A stretch of DNA of 64,000 nt. Source: Pikeienuella litoralis (lineage in GTDB: Bacteria; Pseudomonadota; Alphaproteobacteria; Rhodobacterales; Rhodobacteraceae). The stretch's first letter is position 1. The number at the start of each line of letters is the position of its first letter. Below, in pieces: positions 26,346-34,766 of the stretch. The notes beneath the pieces were generated by a model. That model had not been told where the DNA came from, made no database searches, and saw only the letters and a program-made list of their open reading frames with translations. Position numbers and translations under genes: made by a program. The stretch is from NCBI RefSeq assembly GCF_037646705.1, contig NZ_JBBHER010000008.1, positions 124,001-188,000 of the forward strand, in the 5' to 3' direction.

Positions 26346-27410
26346 TCACTCGACTTCGCGGACTTTCACGTTGCGGTATTTTTCAGCGTCCTTCCAGAGG
26401 TCGGTGAATTCCTTCTGGCTTTCGAACACCTTCTTGAACCAGGCGTTGTCCTTGGCGATGCCCTCGGCCCATTCGAGGCCGATCTCGCGCGCCTGATACT
26501 GCACCTCCGGATCGAGCTCGATGATCTCGTTGCCGTGCGATTTGTAGAAATCGATGGATTTCGCGTCTTCCTGACCCACCGTCAGCCAAGCGTTGATCGT
26601 GGTCATGAACGCGGCGTCCCGGATCAGTTGCTGATCGCGCTCGGAAAGCTCCGCCCAGACGTCCGGATTGACAACCAGCTCCATCGGCGCGGTCGGCTGA
26701 TGAACGCCGGGAATGATCACGTATTTCGTGACCTGATGAAAGCCGGGGGCCTGATCTTCCCAGAGCGTGCCCCATTCGGTGGCGTCGATCGCGCCGCGCT
26801 CCAGCGCGGTGTACACGTCGCCGCCCGGCATCGTCACCGGCGCCGCGCCAAGCGTCTTGGCCATTTCGAGCCAGGCGCCCGCGGTGCGGAGCTTCAGGCC
26901 CTGAAGATCCTCCAGCGTGCGCACGGGTTTGCGCGAATGGAGAAAGACCTCCGCCGTCCGGATGAACACCGGCATGGCGACGAGGTTGAACTGCTCCTTG
27001 CGCCATTCCTCCCACAGCTCGACCCCGCCCCCGCGGTAGAGCCAGTGCAGCATCCGCTCCGCGTCGAAGGAGCCGGCGTAGCCGCCGAAGAGAACCGCGG
27101 TCGGGTCGCCGCCCCAGTCATAGCCGGACCAGAGATGGCCCATATCGGCGATGCCGTTCTGCACGGTCTCGGAGACCTTGAGCCCCGGCCCGAGCGTGCC
27201 GGCGGGGAAAACCTCGATCTGGATCCGGCCGTCGGAGAGCTCTCTCACGGCGTCGGCGAACCCTTGTGCGCCGATCTCCATGATCGGCCCGCCGACCCAG
27301 CTCGTGGCCATGGTGAATTCGTGAGTTTTCTGCTCCTCCGCGCCAACGGCGCCCGCAGCGCAGATCGAGAACGCAAGCGCAGCAGCGCCCGCCAAGCCTG
27401 AGATGTTCAC
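26346..27410 (-). CDS. dctP: TRAP transporter substrate-binding protein (DctP family)
   Basis: 354 residues with a signal peptide (about 1-23, ending AVG-AEE). The mature protein has the DctP fold. GLKLRTAGAWLEMAKTLG contains the conserved Arg that clamps the ligand carboxylate in most TRAP binding proteins, and AIDATEWGTLWED matches the branch with a Glu-Trp pair seen in keto-acid-type binders. The ligand is probably a small carboxylate, consistent with the FCD-type regulator. The start is GTG with GGGA upstream. It is the first gene of the TRAP operon behind the promoter at 27461-27488. Confidence 0.92.
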   Translation of the reverse strand: MNISGLAGAAALAFSICAAGAVGAEEQKTHEFTMATSWVGGPIMEIGAQGFADAVRELSDGRIQIEVFPAGTLGPGLKVSETVQNGIADMGHLWSGYDWGGDPTAVLFGGYAGSFDAERMLHWLYRGGGVELWEEWRKEQFNLVAMPVFIRTAEVFLHSRKPVRTLEDLQGLKLRTAGAWLEMAKTLGAAPVTMPGGDVYTALERGAIDATEWGTLWEDQAPGFHQVTKYVIIPGVHQPTAPMELVVNPDVWAELSERDQQLIRDAAFMTTINAWLTVGQEDAKSIDFYKSHGNEIIELDPEVQYQAREIGLEWAEGIAKDNAWFKKVFESQKEFTDLWKDAEKYRNVKVREVE

Positions 27411-27460
27411 ATCATTTCTCCCTGTCGCATGCGGCTGAAGACGCCGCTCAGCTGATCGAT

Positions 27461-27488
27461 CTATTATATATCAGATGAATATATGCAA
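27461..27488 (-). promoter_or_regulatory. TRAP operon promoter with diverged operator
   Basis: On the minus strand TTGCAT (27483-27488) is followed after 16 bases by TAATAG (27461-27466); TATAAT (27463-27468) overlaps it with a 14-base spacer. The spacer contains ATCTGATATAT, identical to the corresponding part of the promoter at 23000-23028, and the -35 box is the same TTGCAT. Read on the plus strand, ATCAGATGAATATATGCA (27470-27487) matches the 18-bp palindrome at 23007 in 13 of 18 positions, with the left arm best kept. Confidence 0.6.
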
Positions 27489-27831
27489 CCGCATCATGTA
27501 GATCCGGTGTTCTTTTTTCGATTCCAGCCGATCGAATTCCGGCCCTGAGGCGCTAGTTCTGGAGCGTGGGAGACGCGTATTTCTGCAACATCGCAGACAC
27601 TTACTAATATGCTATTCCAATGCCTACTTATGTCGGGCGCGCGCCACGCGCCGGTCCGATGCGCATGGCGAACCGGGCGCCGACGACATGAGGGCCGTCG
27701 CCGGCCTTCGGCCTGGCCGGCTCCCCGCTCGGCAAGGCGCAAGCCGGGTTCTTCAACCCGCCGACGCCCGCCGCCGGCGGGTCCGGGTTCGCGCTTCGGC
27801 TGTCCGATCCGGCGAAAAATGACGCCCGAAC

Positions 27832-27886
27832 GCGCTTGTAACGACAGGGGGACTGATACATCATCAATCAGCTTCGATAGAGCGAA
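27832..27886 (+). repeat. Upstream element, copy 1 (before first TTT binding protein)
   Basis: A 55-base block ending 65 bases before the ATG. It starts GCGCTTGTAACGA, contains ACATCATCA in the middle and ends with TTCGATAGAGCGAA (TTCG and CGAA arms). Aligned without gaps it agrees with 29011-29065 at about 35 of 55 positions. The second copy lies at nearly the same distance from its gene, so the two are likely duplicated control regions. Confidence 0.6.
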
Positions 27887-27951
27887 TTGGCTCCCCACCC
27901 GGGAGCAAGGCGCCGGGAGCAAGAGGGAAACACCTTGTCTGGAGGACTTTC

Positions 27952-28935
27952 ATGCTGAAACGACACCGCTTTGGCGCGGTCGCCGCGCTGGCTCTTGGCG
28001 GGCTCGCCGCCGTCGCCGCCTTCCCCGCGCAAGCGGAATACCCCGAGCGCCCGATCACGCTGATCGTTCCATGGGGCGCAGGCGGCGGAACCGACGCCAC
28101 CGGACGCATGATCGCCGCCCTCCTCGAAGAGGATCTCGGCCAGCCGGTCAATGTCGTCAACCGCACCGGCGGCAGCGGCGTCGTCGGCCATTCGGCGATC
28201 GCGAACGCGAAGCCGGACGGCTACACGATCGGCGTCGTGACGGTCGAGATCGGCATGATGCACTGGACCGGTCTGACCGAGCTGACCAGCGAGGATTACA
28301 CGCCGCTCGTCGTTTACAACTTCGATCCCGCGGGGCTGCAGGTGCGCGAAGATTCGCCCTGGAAAACCGCGCAGGACGTTCTCGACGCGGTGAAGGCGGA
28401 TCCGGGCGCGCACAAGGCATCCGGCGTCGGTCAGGGCGGCATCTGGCATCTGGCGATGGCCGGCCTGCTGGAATCCGCCGACATCGCCCCGGACGCGGCC
28501 CCCTGGGTTCCGTCGCAGGGCGCGGCGCCCGGCCTTCAGTCGCTGGTCTCGGGCGGGGTCGATATCGTGCCCTGCTCCCTCCCGGAGGCGGAATCGCTGA
28601 TCAGCGCCGGCAAGGTGCGCTCGCTGGCGATCATGTCCGCCGAACGTCTTGAGAAATTCCCCGACATCCCGACGCTGAAAGAGGCCACCGGGCTCGACTG
28701 GACGATGGGCGGCTGGCGCAGCATTTCCGGCCCGAAAGACATGCCGCAGGATGTGGTCGATCGGCTGATCCCGGCGTTGGAGCGCGTTTACAACTCCGGC
28801 GAGTTCCGGGAGTTCATGAGCAACCGCGGCTTCGGCCTGGCCTGGGCTGCCGGCGACGACGCCGCCAAGTGGATGGCGGACAGCGACGCCACTCTCGGCA
28901 AGGTCATGGCCGCGGTCGGCATGACGAAAGAGTGA
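27952..28935 (+). CDS. Tripartite tricarboxylate transporter binding protein (TctC family), copy 1
   Basis: 327 residues with a signal peptide (about 1-28, ending AQA-EYP). The N-terminal strand YPERPITLIVPWGAGGGTDATG is the Bug/TctC signature, followed by the conserved NVVNRTGGSGVVG. These periplasmic proteins deliver carboxylates (citrate, nicotinate, other acids) to the TctA-TctB membrane pair. GGAGG precedes the ATG. The next gene is a close paralogue, and both precede tctB and tctA. Confidence 0.92.
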   Translation: MLKRHRFGAVAALALGGLAAVAAFPAQAEYPERPITLIVPWGAGGGTDATGRMIAALLEEDLGQPVNVVNRTGGSGVVGHSAIANAKPDGYTIGVVTVEIGMMHWTGLTELTSEDYTPLVVYNFDPAGLQVREDSPWKTAQDVLDAVKADPGAHKASGVGQGGIWHLAMAGLLESADIAPDAAPWVPSQGAAPGLQSLVSGGVDIVPCSLPEAESLISAGKVRSLAIMSAERLEKFPDIPTLKEATGLDWTMGGWRSISGPKDMPQDVVDRLIPALERVYNSGEFREFMSNRGFGLAWAAGDDAAKWMADSDATLGKVMAAVGMTKE

Positions 28936-29010
28936 CGGCTCCGGGTGGGGAGGCTGCGGCTTCCCCACCCGATCCGCTCCGTCGATTTCATCCGGGGCGG
29001 CCGTAATCCG

Positions 29011-29065
29011 GCGCTTGCAACGATGGCGAAGCTGCCACATCATCAGGTTCGCTTTATAAAGCGAC
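29011..29065 (+). repeat. Upstream element, copy 2, with a 16-bp perfect palindrome
   Basis: The counterpart of 27832-27886, ending 63 bases before the ATG of the second TTT binding protein. It shares GCGCTTG, AACGA and ACATCATCA with copy 1. Its 3' part contains TCGCTTTATAAAGCGA (29049-29064), an exact palindrome and a plausible operator; copy 1 has a shorter, diverged dyad at this place. The flanking 28936-29128 has no gene. Confidence 0.6.
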
Positions 29066-29128
29066 ACCGCCCGACAGCCCATCAAGAGGCGTCGCGGGCT
29101 CGGGGAAACGCCTGATTAGGAGAATCTG

Positions 29129-30109
29129 ATGTTATATCGACACGGCCTTGGCGCCGTCGCCGCGCTGGCCTTGGGTGGCCTCGCCGCCGTCGCCGCATTT
29201 CCCGCGCAAGCGGAATATCCCGACCGCCCGATCACGCTGATCGTGCCCTGGGGCGCCGGCGGCGGAACCGACGCCACCGGGCGCATTTTGGGCCAGTTGC
29301 TCGAGGAAGATCTCGGCCAGCCGGTCAACGTGGTCAACCGCACCGGCGGCAGCGGCGTCGTCGGCCATTCGGCGATCGCGAACGCGAAGCCGGACGGCTA
29401 CACGATCGGCGTTCTGACCGTCGAGATCGGCATGATGCACTGGTCGGGCATCACCGAGCTGACGAGCGAGGATTACACGCCGCTCGTCATCTACAATTTC
29501 GATCCTGCGGGCATTCAGGTGCGCGCCGATTCGCCATGGCAATCGGTCGATGACGTTCTGGCCGCGGTGAAGGCCGAACCGGGCAAGCACAAGGCGTCCG
29601 GGACGGGCCAGGGCGGGATCTGGCATCTGGCGATCGCGGGGCTTCTGGAATCTTCGGGCATCGCGCCCGACGCCGTTCCGTGGGTGCCGTCGGAAGGCGC
29701 CGCGGCCGGCCTGCAATCCATGGCCGCCGGCACCATCGACATCGTGCCCTGCTCGCTGCCCGAAGCGGAATCCCTGATGAGCGCCGGCAAGGTGCGCTCG
29801 CTCGCGATCATGGCCGATGAATCGCTCGCCGCGTATCCTGACATCCCGACGCTGAAGGAGGTCACGGGCCTTGACTGGAAGATGGGCGCCTGGCGCGGCA
29901 TCGCCGGCCCGAAGGGCCTGCCTGCCGACGTCTCCGAGAAGCTGACGGCGGCGTTGGAGAAGGCCTATAACTCCGATCAGTTCAAGGACTTCATGAACAG
30001 CCGCGGCTACGGCATGATCTGGGCGTCCGGCGACGACGCCGGCACGTTCATGGCGGAGAGCGACGAGTCGCTCGGCAAGGTCATGGCCGCGGTCGGCCTG
30101 GCGAAATAA
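29129..30109 (+). CDS. Tripartite tricarboxylate transporter binding protein (TctC family), copy 2
   Basis: 326 residues. The signal peptide and first ~130 residues are almost identical to the gene at 27952, and similarity continues to the end (LGKVMAAVG), so this is a tandem duplicate. Differences concentrate in the C-terminal half, for example SADIAPDAA versus SSGIAPDAV, and in the stretch before KVRSLAIM. The paralogues may bind related acids with different affinity, or respond to different signals through their own upstream elements. GGAGA precedes the ATG, and tctB follows 75 bases after the stop. Confidence 0.92.
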   Translation: MLYRHGLGAVAALALGGLAAVAAFPAQAEYPDRPITLIVPWGAGGGTDATGRILGQLLEEDLGQPVNVVNRTGGSGVVGHSAIANAKPDGYTIGVLTVEIGMMHWSGITELTSEDYTPLVIYNFDPAGIQVRADSPWQSVDDVLAAVKAEPGKHKASGTGQGGIWHLAIAGLLESSGIAPDAVPWVPSEGAAAGLQSMAAGTIDIVPCSLPEAESLMSAGKVRSLAIMADESLAAYPDIPTLKEVTGLDWKMGAWRGIAGPKGLPADVSEKLTAALEKAYNSDQFKDFMNSRGYGMIWASGDDAGTFMAESDESLGKVMAAVGLAK

Positions 30110-30184
30110 TGACGGCTCCGGGCGAGGAGGCGACCGCATCTTCGCCCGGCGACTGAGCCTGATCCAGATACGGATACATTTCAT

Positions 30185-30655
30185 ATGCGTTTGAACGACG
30201 CTGTTATCGGCGCTTTCCTGATCGTTTTCGCGATCGCCGAGATCGCCTATACGACGACCTTCCCATCGCTTCACGGTCAGAATTTCGGGCCGGACCTCTT
30301 TCCGATCGTGATCGGGGCCGGCTTCATCATCTGCGGCGTCGCGCTGATCGGGCGCGGGCTCGTCAACCGGGGAGAGACGCTCGCCTCTCTCGGCCCGTGG
30401 GCGAAAGACCGGCGGATGGTGTTCAATCTCTGCCTGCTGATTCTGGGCGTCATCGCCTATATCCTGCTCTCGGATCCGGTCGGCTTCATCCCGATGTCGA
30501 TGCTGCTCCTGACCGTGCTGATGCTCCGGCTTCGCGCCGGCGCGGCCGTCAGCGTCACCGTCGCGATAGCGACGACGCTGATCATTCACACGCTGTTCGC
30601 AAAGGTGCTTCTGGTGCCGCTTCCCTGGGGGGTTCTGCTCCCCATCGCCTGGTAG
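30185..30655 (+). CDS. tctB: Tripartite tricarboxylate transporter small subunit (TctB)
   Basis: 156 residues with four hydrophobic segments (about 5-22, 38-58, 78-97, 101-150). The layout fits TctB, the small membrane subunit that pairs with TctA. Its ribosome site is weak, but the stop codon lies in the GGTAGGAGATCC that forms the ribosome site of tctA, 10 bases before it. Confidence 0.85.
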   Translation: MRLNDAVIGAFLIVFAIAEIAYTTTFPSLHGQNFGPDLFPIVIGAGFIICGVALIGRGLVNRGETLASLGPWAKDRRMVFNLCLLILGVIAYILLSDPVGFIPMSMLLLTVLMLRLRAGAAVSVTVAIATTLIIHTLFAKVLLVPLPWGVLLPIAW

Positions 30656-30665
30656 GAGATCCGCC

Positions 30666-32168
30666 ATGGACGCCATTTTCAAGGCGCTCGAGCTCATCAC
30701 CGAACCGTACACGATGGGGGTCATGCTGCTGGCCGCGATCTTCGGCCTCTTCGTGGGCGCCATGCCCGGGCTCACCGCGACGATGGCGACGGCGCTTCTG
30801 ATCCCCTTCACCTTCTTCATGGACCCGGTCCCCGCCATCGCGATGATCGTCACCGCCGTCGCCATGGCGATCTTCGCGGGCGACATTCCGGGGGCGCTGC
30901 TTCGCATCCCCGGCACGCCCGCCTCAGCCGCCTATTGCGAGGAATCCTACGCGATGACGCGGAAAGGGCACGCCGAGCGCGCGCTCGGGATTCTGCTCGT
31001 TTGCGCGGTTATCGGCGGGTTGACCGGGTCGATCGTTCTCGCGTTCACCGCGCCGATGCTCGCCGAATTCGCGCTCCAGTTTTCTTCGTTCGAGTATTTC
31101 TGGCTCGCCTGCCTCGGCCTCTCTTGCGGCGTCGTGATCTCCTCGGGCTCGACCCTGAAGGGCTTTGTCTCGCTCCTGATCGGTCTTTTCGTGGCGACGA
31201 TCGGCCTCGACATCACCGCCGGCTACCCACGCTTCACGTTTGGCAATGTCGAACTGCTGGGCGGGGTGAGCTTCATCCCGGCGATGATCGGGATGTTCGC
31301 GATCTCCGAAATCCTCCGCTATTTCACCGCGACCTCCCCGCTTCCGCGCCCGCCGCAGAAGGCGATGGGAAACATTTTCCGCGGGCTCGGGCCGATCCTC
31401 TATCGCTACAAGCTGAATATCGGCCGCGGCAGCCTGATCGGCGCGGTCGTCGGCATCCTGCCGGGGGCCGGGGGCGACATCGCCGCGTGGATCTCCTTCG
31501 CCCTCTCGAAACGGTTTTCCAAGGAGCCGGAAAAATTCGGCTCCGGGCATCCCGAAGGGCTGGTCGACGCGGGCTCCTCCAACAACGCCGCGCTCGCCGG
31601 CGCATGGGTGCCGGCCACGGTGTTCGGAATCCCCGGCGACTCGATCACCGCGATCGTCATCGGGGTTCTCTACATGAAGGGCCTGAATCCGGGGCCGATG
31701 GTCTTCGTCAACAGCCCGGAGCTCATCTACGCGGTCTTCATGTCGTTCTTCGTCGCCAATATCGCGCTCCTGCCGCTCGGCTTCATCGCGATCCGGATGT
31801 CCCGGCAGATCCTGAAGGTTCCGCAGAATGTGCTGATGCCGGTGATCCTGATGTTCTGCATCGTCGGCTCCTTCGCCATCAACAACACCGCCTTCGGGAT
31901 CACCGTGATGCTGGTCTTCGGCATCCTCGCCTTTATCATGGAGGGGAACGGCATCCCCGTCGCGCCGGCGATCCTCGGGATCGTGCTCGGGCACATGCTG
32001 GAGGACAATTTCATGTCGTCCATGATCATCACCGATGGCGACCTGCTCGGGTTTTTCTCCCGCCCGATCGCGGCGACTCTCGGCGTCACCACTCTCTCGC
32101 TCTGGCTCATTCCCCCTTGCCTGATGCTGTTCCGCGCGTGGAAGGCGCGAAAGGCGCGCGCGGCGTGA
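30666..32168 (+). CDS. tctA: Tripartite tricarboxylate transporter large subunit (TctA)
   Basis: 500 residues with about 11-12 helices. The first conserved block FGLFVGAMPGLTATMATALL and the second ILPGAGGDIAAWISFALSKR are the paired glycine-proline motifs of TctA, and NNAALAGAWVPATVFGIPGD is also typical. It is the ion-coupled permease for the acids captured by the two TctC-type proteins. The gene ends the TTT operon; a hairpin separates it from the convergent peptide-transporter operon. Confidence 0.95.
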   Translation: MDAIFKALELITEPYTMGVMLLAAIFGLFVGAMPGLTATMATALLIPFTFFMDPVPAIAMIVTAVAMAIFAGDIPGALLRIPGTPASAAYCEESYAMTRKGHAERALGILLVCAVIGGLTGSIVLAFTAPMLAEFALQFSSFEYFWLACLGLSCGVVISSGSTLKGFVSLLIGLFVATIGLDITAGYPRFTFGNVELLGGVSFIPAMIGMFAISEILRYFTATSPLPRPPQKAMGNIFRGLGPILYRYKLNIGRGSLIGAVVGILPGAGGDIAAWISFALSKRFSKEPEKFGSGHPEGLVDAGSSNNAALAGAWVPATVFGIPGDSITAIVIGVLYMKGLNPGPMVFVNSPELIYAVFMSFFVANIALLPLGFIAIRMSRQILKVPQNVLMPVILMFCIVGSFAINNTAFGITVMLVFGILAFIMEGNGIPVAPAILGIVLGHMLEDNFMSSMIITDGDLLGFFSRPIAATLGVTTLSLWLIPPCLMLFRAWKARKARAA

Positions 32169-32180
32169 CATGAAGGCGGC

Positions 32181-32198
32181 GCGGGGCGGCGCCCCCGC
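32181..32198. terminator. Hairpin between convergent operons
   Basis: GCGGGG (32181-32186) and CCCCGC (32193-32198) pair around a 6-base loop. It starts 13 bases after the tctA stop and ends 15 bases before the stop of the convergent DppF-type gene. No T-run is present, so it is a candidate bidirectional terminator only. Confidence 0.4.
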
Positions 32199-32212
32199 TC
32201 ACGCATTCCGGC

Positions 32213-32989
32213 TCACCGGTCGGAGGCAGCGATAAGCGCCCGCGTGTAGTCATGGCGCGGGCGCGTCAGCACCTCCCGCGCCGGGCCGGCCTCAAGGATC
32301 CGGCCCGACCGCATGACGATGATCTCGTCGCAAAGACTGGCCACGACCGCCAGATCATGGCTGATGAACAGGATCGCGAGCCCGAGCTCCGCCTGAATAT
32401 CCATGAGCAGATTGAGAATCTGCGCCTGCACCGAAACATCGAGCGCCGAGACCGCCTCATCCGCCACCAGAAGCTCCGGCCGCGTGACGATCGCGCGCGC
32501 GATGGCGATACGCTGGCGCTGTCCGCCCGAGAACTCATGCGGATAGGCCGCGCCGTCGCGCGGGCGAAGCCCGACCTGGCGCAACGCCTGATCCACCCTC
32601 TTGGGAATGTCATCCGCGCCGCCCGCCCGAAGCGGCTCCCCGATCGACCAGCCGACGGCGCGGCGCGGATCGAGAGAGCCGAACGGATCCTGAAACACCA
32701 TCTGGAACCGCCGCCGAAGGAGGCGAAGCGCGCGGCGCGGCGCGGCGTTGACATCCTCGCCGCCAAAAAGAACGCGGCCCTCGTCGGGGCGCTCGAACGC
32801 CATCACCATCCGCGCCAGGGTCGATTTTCCCGACCCGCTCTCGCCGACGACGCCGAGCGTCTCCCCGCGCGCGAGATCGAAGCTCGCATCCTCCACCGCC
32901 GTCAGGACCGGCGGCGCGCTCAAGATCGACCGCCGCGGCAGACGATAGCGCCGCGTCACGTTCTGAACCTGAAGCAGCGGCGCGCTCAT
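32213..32989 (-). CDS. Peptide-type ABC transporter ATP-binding protein (DppF-like, short form)
   Basis: 258 residues. Walker A GESGSGKST, Q-loop FQDPFGSLDPR, signature FSGGQRQRIA, Walker B LLVADEAVSALDVS and SHDLAVV are complete. The protein stops at the end of the ATPase domain (RHDYTRALIAASDR) and lacks the C-terminal peptide-transporter domain that the DppF-type protein at 10414 has. ATG 32989 overlaps the upstream DppD-type stop by 4 bases; the longer open frame upstream only lies under that gene. It is the last gene of the second peptide-transporter operon. Confidence 0.92.
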   Translation of the reverse strand: MSAPLLQVQNVTRRYRLPRRSILSAPPVLTAVEDASFDLARGETLGVVGESGSGKSTLARMVMAFERPDEGRVLFGGEDVNAAPRRALRLLRRRFQMVFQDPFGSLDPRRAVGWSIGEPLRAGGADDIPKRVDQALRQVGLRPRDGAAYPHEFSGGQRQRIAIARAIVTRPELLVADEAVSALDVSVQAQILNLLMDIQAELGLAILFISHDLAVVASLCDEIIVMRSGRILEAGPAREVLTRPRHDYTRALIAASDR

Positions 32990-33942
32990 CCCTTCGGCCT
33001 CAGAAGATGGCAGGCCGCCGAGCCGCCGCCGCCCGTCGCGGTCATCGCCGGCCTGGCCCGCGCGCAGATCGCCACCTCCACCTCGCAGCGGCCGGAGAAG
33101 CGGCACCCCGGCGCGAGCTCGGAGAGAGACGGCACGCTCCCCGGTATCGTCTTCAGCCGCCGGCGCGCGCCGAGGGCCTGCGCGATTCGCGGCCGGGCCG
33201 AGAGCAACCCCTGCGTATAGGGATGCGCGGGCTGGTCCAGCACCGCCGCCGTCGCCCCGCGCTCGACGATATCGCCGCCATACATCACGAGGATATCGCG
33301 GGTCGCCCGGCTGACCGCGGAGAGATCATGGCTGATGAACAGCAGCGCCATCCGCCTGTCCTCCGCCAGCCGCACCAGCAGCTCGATGATCCGCAACGCG
33401 ACATTGGCGTCCAGCGCCGTGGTCGGCTCATCCGCGATCAACAGATCCGGCGCGCATGCGAGAGCGAGCGCGATCAGGACGCGCTGGCGCTGGCCGCCGG
33501 AAATCTCGTGCGGGAATTGTCGGAGCCGGGCGTCCGGCTCCGGGATGCCGACCTCTTCGAAAAGCGCCAGCGCGCGCGCGCGCGCGGCGGCACGGGTGAG
33601 GCCTTCATGCAGGATCAGCGGCTCCATCACCGTGTCGCCGATCCGGCGCAAGGGGTTGAGCGCGGCCATCGGCTCCTGAAACACCATCGCGATCTTGCGG
33701 GCGCGGAGCCGGCGCCAGTCGCTCTCGGCGGCGCCCGCCATCTCGCGCCCGTCGATGCGAAGCGAGCCCTCCACCGTCGCCACGTCCGGCGTCATCCCCA
33801 TCAGCGCCAGCGCGAGCATGGACTTCCCGCAGCCGGATTCGCCGACGACGCCGATCCGGTCGCCCGGGCGAATGACGAGATTCGCGCCGCGAACCGCTTT
33901 CGCCGGCCCGATCAGAACGGAGAGGTTCTCAACTTCGATCAC
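32986..33942 (-). CDS. Peptide-type ABC transporter ATP-binding protein (DppD-like)
   Basis: 318 residues. Walker A GESGCGKS, Q-loop FQEPMAALNP, signature ISGGQRQRVL, Walker B LLIADEPTTALDAN and SHDLSAV are visible. A C-terminal domain with cysteines (ELAPGCRFSGRCEVEVAICA, later ACH) is present here, unlike in its partner. The start codon is GTG 33942, overlapping the upstream permease stop by 4 bases. It energises import with the short DppF-like protein. Confidence 0.92.
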   Translation of the reverse strand: MIEVENLSVLIGPAKAVRGANLVIRPGDRIGVVGESGCGKSMLALALMGMTPDVATVEGSLRIDGREMAGAAESDWRRLRARKIAMVFQEPMAALNPLRRIGDTVMEPLILHEGLTRAAARARALALFEEVGIPEPDARLRQFPHEISGGQRQRVLIALALACAPDLLIADEPTTALDANVALRIIELLVRLAEDRRMALLFISHDLSAVSRATRDILVMYGGDIVERGATAAVLDQPAHPYTQGLLSARPRIAQALGARRRLKTIPGSVPSLSELAPGCRFSGRCEVEVAICARARPAMTATGGGGSAACHLLRPKG

Positions 33943-34766
33943 GCCCGCCGCCGCGCCAGACGAGGATCGGTGACATCCCGCAGCCCGTCGCCGAGGAGCC
34001 CGAAGCCAAGCACCGCCGCGACGATGCAGAGCCCGGGATAGATCGCCAGTTGCGGAGCCAGATAGAGCAGCGTCTGCGCCTCCGACAGCATCCGCCCCCA
34101 GGAGGGCGACGGCGGCTGCGCGCCGAGCCCGAGATAGGACAGCGCCGCCTCCGCGAGAATCGCGACCGCGAATTCGATCGTCGCCTGCACGATCAACGGC
34201 GCGGCGATGTTCGGCAGGATATGATCGCGGGAGATGGCGAAGGCGCCCATGCCCGCCGCGCGCGCCGCGAAGACGTATTCACGCGTCCAGACCTGGTTGG
34301 CGGAGCCGCGGGCGACGCGCGCGAAGATCGGGATGTTGATGAAGGCGATCGCGAGCACGACATTCTGCAGCGAAGGCCCGAACACCGCCGCCAGCATGAT
34401 CGCGAAGAGCAGCGCCGGAAACGCGAAGCTGAGATCCGAGAACCGCATGACCAGATCCTCGACCCAGCCGCCGATGGCGCTCGCGAGGAGGCCGAGCGCG
34501 GAGCCGATCGACGCGCCGAGACCGACCGCGATCAGCGCGACCGCCATCGAATTGCCCGCGGCGACCATGAGCTGCGAGACGACATCGCGGCCGAGTTGAT
34601 CCGCGCCGAGCCAATGCGCCGCGCTCGGCCCCTGAAACTTCCGGCTGACATCGAGCACCGCGTACGGATGCGGCGTCCAGATCGTGGAGAGCAGCGCCGC
34701 GCCGACGATCAGCGCGATCAGAACCGAGCCGATCAGCAGATTGGCGGGAAGCGGCGCGCGCCTCAT
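33939..34766 (-). CDS. Peptide-type ABC transporter permease (DppC-like)
   Basis: 275 residues with six helices. The family motif HWLGADQLGRDVVS lies after the first helix and the coupling motif AARAAGMGAFAISRDHILPN in the last cytoplasmic loop. ATG 34766 overlaps the DppB-like stop by 4 bases; a much longer frame upstream runs under dppB in another phase and is not real. It forms the channel with DppB. Confidence 0.92.
   Translation of the reverse strand: MRRAPLPANLLIGSVLIALIVGAALLSTIWTPHPYAVLDVSRKFQGPSAAHWLGADQLGRDVVSQLMVAAGNSMAVALIAVGLGASIGSALGLLASAIGGWVEDLVMRFSDLSFAFPALLFAIMLAAVFGPSLQNVVLAIAFINIPIFARVARGSANQVWTREYVFAARAAGMGAFAISRDHILPNIAAPLIVQATIEFAVAILAEAALSYLGLGAQPPSPSWGRMLSEAQTLLYLAPQLAIYPGLCIVAAVLGFGLLGDGLRDVTDPRLARRRA

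Larger units (their letters stand above)
27411..27951. other. Intergenic region between the TRAP and TTT operons
   Basis: 541 bases between divergent operons. From left to right it holds the TRAP promoter/operator (27461-27488), an AT-rich patch with TTACTAATATGC at 27601-27612 that shares the 11-mer CTTACTAATAT (27600-27610) with 22996-23006, a GC-rich stretch with no gene (about 27640-27830), and the 55-base element at 27832-27886 that is repeated upstream of the second TTT binding protein. No RNA gene was recognised. Confidence 0.6.

Noticed and set aside
24482..26407. A 641-codon frame on the plus strand opposite the TRAP genes
   Set aside because: It mirrors the codon pattern of the real minus-strand genes, is rich in His, Arg and Asp, and has no ribosome site or recognisable domain. 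Long antisense frames are expected in DNA of this GC content.
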